The notes under the pieces were generated by a model, which saw only the letters and a list, made by a program, of their open reading frames with translations, did not search any database and was not told the DNA's origin. DNA of 9,367 nt from Lachnospiraceae bacterium (GTDB lineage Bacteria > Bacillota > Clostridia > Lachnospirales > Lachnospiraceae). The stretch covers positions 1 to 9,367 of the forward strand of contig JAILOA010000136.1 in NCBI GenBank assembly GCA_024691065.1, written 5' to 3'. Positions within the stretch are counted from its first letter, which is position 1; each line of letters starts with the position of its first letter. The position numbers and the translations under genes were made by a program. This document shows positions 1 through 7,700 of the stretch, piece by piece.

Positions 1-68
1 GGGTAAAGAAAAAAACGGGGAAAAATGTTTGGGAAACAATACCCACATGCTCTAAGAAAGGAGAAGCT

Positions 69-1226
69 ATGTTAAACACGGATTCAATTAATAAACTTAT
101 GCAGCTTACGGATGAGGAGTCGCTTGGCGGACTCGGAAAAAGCATTTATGAATCAATGGATACAGCCAGAAGGATTTCCGAGCAAAGCAAGAAGCAGGCG
201 AAGCCTGAGAAAAATCAAGGGCGTTGCCAAAATCTGACATCCGAATTAAAGGCAAAGGTGCAAGGAATCACGGACGGATGGGGATTGATCCTTTCCGGCG
301 GTGGTGGCAAGGGTGCCTATCAGGTCGGTGTTTATAAAGCCCTTCAGGAGTTCATGCCGATTGATATAAAGGCTTTCTGCGGTACAAGTGCCGGCGGTCT
401 GAATGCAGCGCTCTTTTCTGTTTGTTCACCTGAGGAAGCTATGGAAATATGGATGGACATTGACCCTGTGGATGTGCTTACACCGCAGGAAATAAATGTT
501 GAGGACTTAGATGAACTCGGAGACCTTATAACCTTTGAGAGAGAAGAGCTTAAGAGTGATATTATAAAGGCATTTTTCGAGAAGAAGGAAGCATTTTCCA
601 GAAAGGGACTTGCCAGGGTAATTGATAAAAGTATGATTTCCGGGAAAATAAATATGGATACTCCGATTTGCGAGATAACCTGTTTTAATACGGATAACGG
701 CATGCCGGAAAATTTCCTGTTAAACGGATTGAGCTCGGAGGAAATCAAAAAGGGACTTCTTGCAACATCAGCGATGCCGATTGTATTTCAGCCTGAGGAA
801 TTTATGGGCAAAAAATATTATGACGGTGGTTTTCCTATACTTGGAAATAATGTTCCCCTTTCGCCTTTATATGAGCTCGGACTTCGTAAATTCCTTGTGA
901 TACATTTGTCTGCTCCTCAGAAAACAAGCGAGAACCTTCAACTTGCCCGTCTTAACAGAAAATTCCTGAATGAGACATTTTATAATGGAGCGACCTATGT
1001 GCATATTTATCCGCATGAGGATCTGGGTGATTTATTTGACGGAACGCTTAATTACAATGATTCGTACATAGAAGCTACAATTAATAAGGGTTACGAGGAG
1101 ATGAAGGAAGATTTATTTAATATATATTTGGGACAGGATAATAATGATCCGTTTTCCGAGACTCACGTGCTAAATGGCAAGATTTTTAAGAGCTATGATG
1201 ACATGCTTGCAAGTATGGTAGTGTAG
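69..1226 (+). CDS. Patatin-like phospholipase family protein
   Basis: This is a 385-residue patatin-like serine hydrolase, predicted to release fatty acids from membrane lipids or other acyl esters. Visible in the sequence are the glycine-rich oxyanion loop GGGGKG at residues 77-82, the nucleophile elbow GTSAG with Ser107, and the catalytic Asp252 in YYDGG, so the Ser-Asp dyad is complete. The motif DLGDLFDGTLNY near the C-terminus resembles the end of clostridial patatins. There is no signal peptide or membrane segment, so it should act in the cytosol on the inner membrane face. Residues 1-70 precede the patatin core and form a polar, Lys/Glu/Gln-rich helical extension of unknown role. The start is supported by GAAAGGAG at 56-63, five bases before the ATG. 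The 148-bp gap to the next gene holds a hairpin and a promoter, so it is probably a separate transcript. The fold and catalytic class are secure; the substrate is not known. Confidence 0.93.
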   Translation: MLNTDSINKLMQLTDEESLGGLGKSIYESMDTARRISEQSKKQAKPEKNQGRCQNLTSELKAKVQGITDGWGLILSGGGGKGAYQVGVYKALQEFMPIDIKAFCGTSAGGLNAALFSVCSPEEAMEIWMDIDPVDVLTPQEINVEDLDELGDLITFEREELKSDIIKAFFEKKEAFSRKGLARVIDKSMISGKINMDTPICEITCFNTDNGMPENFLLNGLSSEEIKKGLLATSAMPIVFQPEEFMGKKYYDGGFPILGNNVPLSPLYELGLRKFLVIHLSAPQKTSENLQLARLNRKFLNETFYNGATYVHIYPHEDLGDLFDGTLNYNDSYIEATINKGYEEMKEDLFNIYLGQDNNDPFSETHVLNGKIFKSYDDMLASMVV

Positions 1227-1255
1227 GACTGTAGCATATTATTTAAGCTAAAAAA

Positions 1256-1273
1256 CAGGTGAATAATTACCTG
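1256..1273. terminator. Weak hairpin, candidate terminator after the patatin gene
   Basis: CAGGTGA (1256-1262) pairs with TTACCTG (1267-1273) around the loop ATAA, with one G-T wobble. On the + strand the hairpin is followed only by GGTTTAT, a poor U-tract. On the - strand it is followed by TTTTTT (the complement of 1250-1255), which is a better intrinsic-terminator layout. It may act in both directions or simply insulate the promoter just downstream. The stem is short, so this is a weak call. Confidence 0.35.
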
Positions 1274-1317
1274 GGTTTATGGCTTTGTATGGCTATAGTA
1301 ATTAATAATTTAATACT

Positions 1318-1346
1318 TTGACCTATATGTATAATTATGTTACAAT
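1318..1346 (+). promoter_or_regulatory. Sigma-A-like promoter for the two-TM protein gene
   Basis: TTGACC at 1318-1323 matches the -35 consensus at five of six positions. Exactly 17 bases later TACAAT at 1341-1346 matches the -10 consensus at five of six. Transcription would begin near 1353, giving a leader of about 20 nt before the ATG at 1375. A second TATAAT lies at 1330-1335 but has no partner -35 at proper spacing. The TTG of this -35 box also opens the reading frame that continues into the downstream gene, so a gene caller could wrongly take it as a start codon. Confidence 0.65.
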
Positions 1347-1374
1347 TAATGAAATATGTTTAAGCAAGGTTGGG

Positions 1375-1941
1375 ATGGTTATGAAGATAAATGTATTTAT
1401 TTTATTAGGATCACTCGCCGCCATATTTGCGATAATACTATTGCCACTGGATATGATAGCGCCCATAGCAGGCATTTGGCTTGCTTGGATTATTACCATG
1501 ATAGTCTTAAAGAAAAAGACTATTCCCGAAGAAGCTGAGAAGAGCATTTTTGATAAAATGCGGGAAAATGACCGGGGTAAAATATTTCAGGGGTATATAG
1601 AAAGCTTTGAAGAGCAGGAAAAATGGCTTCAGAGACGTACAAAGGTGCTTGAGGAATTTTCGGATTCCTACGCGAGTTTAGGATATGATATGGATTTTGC
1701 GATGAAATCCAATTTTGAAAAGGCCAATAATTACATGAGGGCATGTGATTATGAGGATCGCGACAATATGGAGAATTATCGTAAAAAAATTGATAGTCTT
1801 TATATGAAGAATGATGAGATTTTGGATAAAATCAATGCTTTGATTGAGCAGCTTGCCGAAATCGAAAATACCGCGGAAGAGGTTGATACAACCCATATTG
1901 ATGACTTGATCGAGTCACTAAAGCAGATGGCAGCAAACTAA
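1375..1941 (+). CDS. Hypothetical protein with two membrane segments and a cytosolic coiled-coil tail
   Basis: I do not recognise this family. From the ATG at 1375 it encodes 188 residues. Two hydrophobic segments at about residues 5-25 and 28-46 form a membrane hairpin, followed by KKK, which by the positive-inside rule places both ends in the cytosol. The remaining 140 residues are highly charged and predicted helical, with heptad-like stretches around EEQEKWLQRRTKVLEEF and the region ending IEQLAEIEN. The frame is open upstream to a TTG at 1318, but that TTG is the -35 box of a good promoter. ATG 1375 (AAGG at 1366-1369, five bases upstream) or ATG 1381 is therefore the likely start. It stands between a patatin gene and a VWA/PspA cluster, which suggests but does not prove a membrane-associated scaffold or stress role. 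Confidence 0.8.
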   Translation: MVMKINVFILLGSLAAIFAIILLPLDMIAPIAGIWLAWIITMIVLKKKTIPEEAEKSIFDKMRENDRGKIFQGYIESFEEQEKWLQRRTKVLEEFSDSYASLGYDMDFAMKSNFEKANNYMRACDYEDRDNMENYRKKIDSLYMKNDEILDKINALIEQLAEIENTAEEVDTTHIDDLIESLKQMAAN

Positions 1942-1965
1942 TCCGTAATTAATAGAAATCAGCAG

Positions 1966-2061
1966 GTTGAAAGGATGGCAACGAATCGGCCGGTAATCAA
2001 AACAAATCGATTCGTTGAAAGGATGACAACGAATCGGTCGGTAATCAAAACAAATCGATTT
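1966..2061 (+). repeat. Two tandem copies of a 48-bp repeat
   Basis: Copy 1 is 1966-2013 and copy 2 is 2014-2061; they match at 45 of 48 positions. A degenerate third trace follows around 2076-2093 (TTGATTAAAACAGAT resembles GTAATCAAAACAAAT). The unit length is a multiple of three, so the duplication keeps a reading frame. Each unit contains CAACGAATCG, and the junction contains its reverse complement CGATTCGTTG (2008-2017). That segment can therefore pair with 1979-1988 upstream or 2027-2036 downstream, giving mutually exclusive 10-bp stems. Confidence 0.95.
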
Positions 2062-2115
2062 GCATTCAAAAAGACTCACTTGATTAAAACAGATGTCAGC
2101 ACAGCAGGGGGATAA
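1975..2115 (+). CDS. Possible small ORF, 46 residues with an internal 16-residue repeat
   Basis: An ATG at 1975 opens a 46-codon frame ending at TAA 2113-2115. The product is basic and made of two near-identical 16-residue units, MATNRPVIKTNRFVER and MTTNRSVIKTNRFAFK, then a degenerate third block containing LIKTD and a Ser/Thr/Gly end. It has no membrane segment or signal peptide. AGCAGG at 1961-1966 is a possible ribosome binding site eight bases upstream; GAAAGG directly abuts the ATG. Against coding, two of the three differences between the repeat copies change the amino acid, and the peptide resembles nothing I know. It could equally be a by-product of a non-coding 48-bp duplication, or a leader peptide for the VWA gene 68 bp downstream. 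Confidence 0.33.
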   Translation: MATNRPVIKTNRFVERMTTNRSVIKTNRFAFKKTHLIKTDVSTAGG

Positions 2116-2133
2116 AATAAGTCCTGCCGGCTG
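2097..2133 (+). other. Hairpin spanning the small-ORF stop codon
   Basis: CAGC (2097-2100) and GCAGG (2104-2108) pair with CCTGC (2123-2127) and GCTG (2130-2133) across a small internal loop (ACA opposite CG), leaving a 14-nt loop. The stop codon of the possible small ORF lies in that loop. There is no proper T-tract afterwards (TATTTAC follows), so it is not a canonical terminator. It could be a processing or attenuation structure upstream of the VWA gene. Confidence 0.35.
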
Positions 2134-2183
2134 TATTTACATATATGATGGGAAACCTAAGTTTATAAAGGAGGCATATTTTC

Positions 2184-3860
2184 ATGGAAGAGAAGAAAAA
2201 AAATTCTATAGCGGGGGTCATATTTATAGTATTTATAGTCCTCGTTATGCTTATTGTAATTATAAGTAAGGTTGTTAAGGGATTAGGCGGAGATGCCGGA
2301 GGAGGATCAAATAAAGCGAAGAGCGTTGATGAATTGGTCAAAAGAGTATCATACAGAGAGAATACTCCTGTAAAGGGTTCCGTGGATTTATCAGCAAGCT
2401 CGCTCTATGATGAGCTTCCGAATATTAAGAAATATCCGCTTACTTTAGAGGATACTTCGGGGGATATTGACATTGAGGTATTCTCATCACCCGAAAAAGC
2501 CGGAAAAGATGCAGACTCATGGCTTATAGATATGGCAAAGGCTTATAATGCCGAGAAACACACGGTTGATGGCAAGACTGTTTCGGTTTCCATAAGAAGC
2601 ATAAGTTCCGGTATTGCAGCCGATTACATTATATCAGGAAAGTATGTTCCTACAGGTTATACACCTTCCAGTGAACTTTGGGGTTCATACATCGATGCCC
2701 AGGGTGGTAAGGTAAGCGTAGTTGAGAAGAAATTAGTTGGAAATGTAGCCGGCTTCCTTGTAAATAAGGACTCTGGTTACACAGATTATAAAGAGGTTGT
2801 AGCAGCTGTTCAGGATGGTAAGTTAAATGTTGGATATACCAATCCACAGGCCAGTACAACAGGTATGAATCTTCTTATGACAATCTTGAGCGATGGTGGA
2901 GATGGCAATATTTCGAGTGCAGAGGCGGTCAATGCATTTTCCTCTTTCCAGAAGAATATTCCTTATGTAGCAACCAATACCATGCAGATGCGTGACAGCT
3001 CAGCAAGCGGTTCATTGGACGGTATGACTATGGAGTATCAGTCATACATACAGGATACTGAGCTTCAGAACAGTTATGATTTCATACCTTTCGGTACCAG
3101 ACATGATAATCCTATGTATTATTGTAGTGATTCGGGTGCAGGTTCTGATGCGAAGAAAGCATTGGAGAATTTCTCTAAATATCTTAAGGACAGTGATGCC
3201 CAGGAGGCCGCAACTAATAAGGGATTCAACAACAATGCTGATTACGGTTCAAATAAGGTTATCACAGGAAAAGACGTTAAGACAGCTTTAGATGTTTATA
3301 AGAAAGAAAAGGACTCAGGACATGACATCATCGCTGTATTCGTGGCCGATGTAAGTGGAAGTATGGCGGGCATTCCATTGGCTCAGCTAAAAGAATCGGT
3401 TTCTAACGGCGCAAAATACATTAATGAAAATAACTATGTTGGTTTGGTTAGTTACTCATCGGATGTTACGATTGAAGTTCCGATTGCGCAGATGGATTTA
3501 AATCAGAGAGCTTATTTCCAGGGCGCTCTGGATAATCTTCAGGCAAGCGGTAATACAGCAAGTTACGATGCGCTCGTTGTTGCGTTGAAGATGATAGAGG
3601 ATAAGAAGAAGGATGTTCCTAATGCAAAGGTTATGATTTTCCTTCTCAGCGATGGAATGGCTAATAGCGGGTATACTTTGGAGAAGGTAACTCCAACCAT
3701 TCAAAAGCTTAAATATCCTGTATATACAATCAGTTATGGTAGTGAAGCTGATCAGGACGAGATGAAGGCTGTTTCCGAGGTTAATGAAGCTGCAAGTATT
3801 GTGGCTGACAGTGATGATATCGTTTATCAGTTAAAGAGCTTGTTTAACAGTAATCTTTAA
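2184..3860 (+). CDS. Membrane-anchored substrate-binding-like and VWA domain protein
   Basis: This 558-residue protein has a lysine-rich start, one membrane segment at about residues 9-30 and a Gly/Ser linker, so the bulk should lie outside the membrane. Residues about 95-350 resemble the extracellular solute-binding fold (SBP_bac_11-like), with typical stretches YTPSSELW, GYTNPQASTTG and FIPFGTRHDNPMYY. Residues about 380-555 form a von Willebrand A domain with a complete metal-ion-dependent adhesion site: Asp389-x-Ser391-x-Ser393 (DVSGS), Thr458 (GNTAS) and Asp490 (LSDGM). This order is known as the substrate-binding and VWA domain family; such proteins are thought to bind ligands or partner proteins through a divalent metal, but the ligand is unknown. 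AAAGGAGG at 2167-2174 sits nine bases before the ATG. pspA follows 126 bp later, separated only by copies of this gene's own 3' end. An extracellular sensor or assembly factor for the PspA system is a reasonable inference. Confidence 0.9.
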   Translation: MEEKKKNSIAGVIFIVFIVLVMLIVIISKVVKGLGGDAGGGSNKAKSVDELVKRVSYRENTPVKGSVDLSASSLYDELPNIKKYPLTLEDTSGDIDIEVFSSPEKAGKDADSWLIDMAKAYNAEKHTVDGKTVSVSIRSISSGIAADYIISGKYVPTGYTPSSELWGSYIDAQGGKVSVVEKKLVGNVAGFLVNKDSGYTDYKEVVAAVQDGKLNVGYTNPQASTTGMNLLMTILSDGGDGNISSAEAVNAFSSFQKNIPYVATNTMQMRDSSASGSLDGMTMEYQSYIQDTELQNSYDFIPFGTRHDNPMYYCSDSGAGSDAKKALENFSKYLKDSDAQEAATNKGFNNNADYGSNKVITGKDVKTALDVYKKEKDSGHDIIAVFVADVSGSMAGIPLAQLKESVSNGAKYINENNYVGLVSYSSDVTIEVPIAQMDLNQRAYFQGALDNLQASGNTASYDALVVALKMIEDKKKDVPNAKVMIFLLSDGMANSGYTLEKVTPTIQKLKYPVYTISYGSEADQDEMKAVSEVNEAASIVADSDDIVYQLKSLFNSNL

Positions 3861-3980
3861 TAACAGAAAAGATATCATATATCGGTTAAAGAGCTTGTTT
3901 AACAGTAATCTTTAATAACAGGAAAGATATCATATACCGGTTAAAGAGTATGTTTAACAGTAACCTTTAATTTAAGGAGG
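3816..3980 (+). repeat. 55-bp tandem repeat, three copies, copying the 3' end of the VWA gene
   Basis: The units are 3816-3870, 3871-3925 and 3926-3980. Units 1 and 2 match at 51 of 55 positions, units 2 and 3 at 46 of 55. Unit 1 contains the last 14 codons and stop of the VWA gene plus ten bases beyond. Units 2 and 3 each retain an equivalent of that coding end (DIIYRLKSLFNSNL and DIIYRLKSMFNSNL) and its TAA, but lie after the true stop and are not in one frame because 55 is not divisible by three. Unit 3 ends in the pspA ribosome binding site (AAGGAGG, 3974-3980). Each unit can fold: GTTAAA pairs with TTTAAC over a 7-nt loop, and GATAT pairs with ATATC in unit 2. Confidence 0.95.
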
Positions 3981-3986
3981 GTTTAG

Positions 3987-4685
3987 ATGAGTATATTAAG
4001 CAGATTTGCATCTATTATGAAAAGTAATATAAATGCACTTATGGATGCCGCAGAGGATCCGGGTAAGATGGCAGACCAGACTCTTCGTGAACTCAGACAG
4101 GATTTGGCTGAGGTTAAGAAGGAGACTGCAAGTGTTATGGCTAATGAAAAAAGGGCCAAGAGACTTGTGGATGAATGTAACGAAGACATTCAGAAATACG
4201 CTCTTGCATCCGAAAAGGCCCTTGTTGCGGGCAATGTAGAGGATGCCAAGGCATTGATCAAGAAGAAACAGCAGTACCAGGGCAAGCTACAGTCATTGGA
4301 AGAAAATTATGCAATGGCTAAGAGTAATGCCGATAAAATGCAGGAAATGCACGATAAGCTGGTAGATGATATAGATGCTCTTGAAATCAGAAAAGAGGCT
4401 ATCAAGGCTAAGTTTGCGACAGCTAAGGCTCAGGAGCATATGAATAAGGTTATTGCGGGCGGCAAAAATTCCGAATCGAGTGTATCTGCATTTGAGAGAT
4501 TTGAAGCTAAGGCCGATAATCTTATGGATAAAGCAAATGCAGAGGGTGAGCTTAATGCACGTGCAAACAGAGGTTCCGACTTGCTTGATAAATATATGGG
4601 TGGCGGATCCGAGCAGGAGGTTGATGCAGAGCTTGCAGAGCTTGCTGCAAAGCTTGGGCTTAATAATCCGGCCGAAGGAGTGTAA
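3987..4685 (+). CDS. pspA: PspA/IM30 family membrane-stress protein
   Basis: This 232-residue protein is a member of the PspA/IM30 (Vipp1) family, peripheral coiled-coil proteins that assemble into ESCRT-III-like rods or rings on the inner leaflet and stabilise or remodel damaged membrane. Family signs are the amphipathic N-terminal helix (MSILSRFASIMKSNINALMD), the EDPGKMADQTLREL stretch at about residues 23-36, and an almost uninterrupted charged helical region to about residue 150. The C-terminal tail (about 165-232) is less regular and contains a Gly-rich turn (YMGGGSE) before a final acidic helix. The length fits the family. AAGGAGGG at 3974-3981 lies five bases upstream of the ATG and was created within the third copy of the 55-bp repeat. 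No pspF or pspBC homologue is present. The 19-bp gap to the GH2 gene indicates an operon with it; read-through from the VWA gene is likely. Confidence 0.93.
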   Translation: MSILSRFASIMKSNINALMDAAEDPGKMADQTLRELRQDLAEVKKETASVMANEKRAKRLVDECNEDIQKYALASEKALVAGNVEDAKALIKKKQQYQGKLQSLEENYAMAKSNADKMQEMHDKLVDDIDALEIRKEAIKAKFATAKAQEHMNKVIAGGKNSESSVSAFERFEAKADNLMDKANAEGELNARANRGSDLLDKYMGGGSEQEVDAELAELAAKLGLNNPAEGV

Positions 4686-4704
4686 AAAAAATTAGGAGGT
4701 TTAC

Positions 4705-7700
4705 ATGAAGAGCAAGATAGATTTGTCAGGCATTTGGGATTTTATGTTGGATGCCGAAAAGGAAGGCATTGAAAAAGGTTTTTTCGAAAAGAAGTATAAT
4801 GATACGATTTCGCTTCCGGGAACTACTTCCCAGCAGCAAAAAGGGGAGATAAATACCGAGAGGGAAATCGGTACATTGACGGATATATATAAGTTTGAAG
4901 GATATGCCTGGTTCAGAAAGAAGGTAAGCCTTGATGGAATTAATAAGGATTCAAGAGTTTTTCTTTATTTGGAAAGAACCAGAATTACTACACTTTGGGT
5001 TAACTGTAAGAAGGTTGGAAGCGAGAATTCCCTTACAGCTCCGCAATGCTACGACATAACCGATTTTATTAATTTTGATAAAAATGAAATCGAGATTTGC
5101 ATAATGGTTTCAAATGTGGATTATCCGACGAGAGGTGGTCATCTTACATCGCCTGATACTCAGACTAACTGGAATGGTATAGTCGGAGAAATTTCGCTTC
5201 GTGTAATGCAACCGGTTTATATTGAGAGTGTTAAGACATATCCGGATATTGAGGAGAAGCAGGTTAAGGTAAAGGCTAAGATTAAGAATACAACTTCCGA
5301 GTTAGCTTATTTAAGAGCCGATGTTACCGCTATCCTTATGGATGTTAACGGTTATATAGGCAATACATTGGGAAAGCGTCACAAGAATTTTGAGCTTCCT
5401 GCAGGTGAGACTACAGAGATTTGCCTGGATTACAATCTTGGAAGCAATCCGGAGTTTTGGAGTGAGCATAATCCTAAGATATATGAATTAAAATTAAGCC
5501 TTGAAAATGGCGAATATATGGTTACACATTTTGGTTTAAGGAAGTTCTCCACCACCAGCAAGAGATTTCTTATCAACGGAAATCCGACCTTCCTTCGCGG
5601 AAAGCATGATGGACTCGTATTTCCGCTTACGGGAGCATTTCCGACTGATTTAAGTTCCTGGCTTCATGTGATGGGAATTTCAAAATCTTATGGAATTAAT
5701 CATTACAGATATCATACATGTTGTCCGCCGGAAGCTGCATTTTTGGCAGCGGACCTGCTCGGAATCTATATGGAGCCACAGCTTCCGTTCTGGGGAACAC
5801 TCAATGGTCCGGAGGATGAGTATCATAATCACGTGGAACATGAATACCTGGTAGAGCAGGGATATAAGATGTTGGATGCATTTGGAAATCATGCTTCATT
5901 TTGTATGATGTCTCTCGGAAATGAGCTTTGGGGCAATAAGGATGTTATGAATGATTTGCTTCATGATTACAAGACTTATGATAACCGTCATCTTTATACG
6001 CAGGGGTCCAATAACTTCCAGCATGCACCGCTCATTGTCAAGGAAGATGATTTTTATGTAGGTGTTCGTCTGGCACCGTTTGACAGGCATTTCCGCGGAT
6101 CCTACGGTATGTGCGATACGCCGCTCGGTCACATTCAGACAGACGAGCCGGGTACAATGTTTAATTACGATGAGATTATTCATCCAAGCAATGCAAATGT
6201 AAATGTAGAGGGAATTGATCCGGATGCCGAGATTGAAATCCAATACGGAACGGGCGTTAAGAAGGTAAAGGCGTCGGAAATTGATGATGAGCTTCTGATT
6301 CCCAAGATTCCGGTGGTTTCACATGAGATAGGACAGTATACGGTTTATCCTAATTTCAGGGAAATAGATAAATATACAGGTTCCATAAAGGCAAAGAACT
6401 TCGAGATTTTCAAAGAGCGTCTCGATGAAAAGGGAATGCTTGATGAGGCCGATGATTTCTTTATGGCGAGCGGTAAGTTTGCGGTTGAATGTTACAAGGA
6501 AGAGCTTGAATCGGCGGCGAGGTCCGATACATTGGCAGGCTATCAAATTCTTGACATTCAGGATTTCCAGGGACAGGGAACCGCTCTGGTAGGAATCCTC
6601 GATGCATTTATGGATTCAAAGGGACTTGTAAGTGCGAAGGATTGGAGAGGTTATTGCTCCGATACGATTTTGATGGCACTTTTTGATTCCTATGTACTTA
6701 AGGGCGGAAGCGAGTTTCATGCTGAGACGATGCTTCGTTATTATAAGCCTTATAAGCTTTCAAATGCCTATGTACACTGGAGTCTTAAGATTGAAGATAT
6801 AGATAAGGTTAGAGCAGAGGGTAATCTTCATCCGGAGGGTCAGTTTATATTATCGGATGGTTACAGAACCCCTGATAAACTTACTGAAATTGCTTCCGGC
6901 GATATAAAGATTCCTGACGGAAGTATGGATTTGGTGAAGCTTGCACCTATCAATGTAAAGCTCCCTAATCCAAAGAGACCTTATGCACTTCGCCTGACTC
7001 TTTCCATTAACAATATGGAAATTTCAAATTCCTACGAATTATGGCTTTATCCTGATGAGGCTGAAGATGATAACCTAAGTCCTATAAGGGATTTAACCTT
7101 GGATACAATTAGGGATATAGAGCAGGTTGAGAGTGAAGAGTTTCGTGATTTACCTTTCGGAGCGTTAAAGGATGCACCTCCTGCGGAGAATGAAAATGCA
7201 ACCGACGAGAGCGAGTCTTCGGATGCCGAAAACTCTGATGGGGAGGCTTCGGATAGTTCGGATGCTAAGGCTTCAAGCTCAGATGGCGATGCTTCCGATA
7301 GCACAGAGGTTAAGGCTTCCGAGGCTGCAGACACTGAAATAGAGGCTGCTCCTGTAGTTGAATATAAGAAAACTTCAGTAAAGATTACGGCTCCTGACCT
7401 ACGTCACAGCATTATAATCACGAATGATTTGGATACGGCAGATACAGAGCTTCGTCACGGAAACAATGTTCTTTTGCTTCCGTATGAGGTTACAAATGCA
7501 ATAAGAGGCTTTTATTGTACGGACTTCTGGTGTTATTCAATGTTCAGGGATATCTGTAATTGGATGAAGAAGCCTATTGCAATAGGAACGATGGGACTGT
7601 TGATTCAAAATACACATCCGGTATTTAAGAATTTCCCGACTCTTAAATATCAGACACCGCAGTGGTACAAGTTGGTTAGTCACTCAGACCTTGCGGTACT

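Noticed and set aside
1..68. Tail of an upstream gene or a promoter for the patatin gene
   Set aside because: Stop codons occur early and no good -35/-10 pair is visible in these 68 bases; only the ribosome binding site at 56-63 can be supported.
344..748. Open frame of 134 codons on the - strand inside the patatin gene
   Set aside because: Lies wholly antisense to a gene with intact catalytic motifs and resembles no known protein.
3861..3970. Coding extension or frameshifted C-terminus of the VWA protein
   Set aside because: Copy 1 ends in TAA TAA, and the 55-bp unit changes frame at each copy, so no simple read-through joins the repeated ends. The VWA domain is already complete before 3860.
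7047..7334. Open frame of 95 codons on the - strand, rich in Ser, Ala and Glu
   Set aside because: It is the antisense reading of the acidic low-complexity segment of the GH2 gene; its composition simply mirrors that repeat, and it has no credible ribosome binding site.
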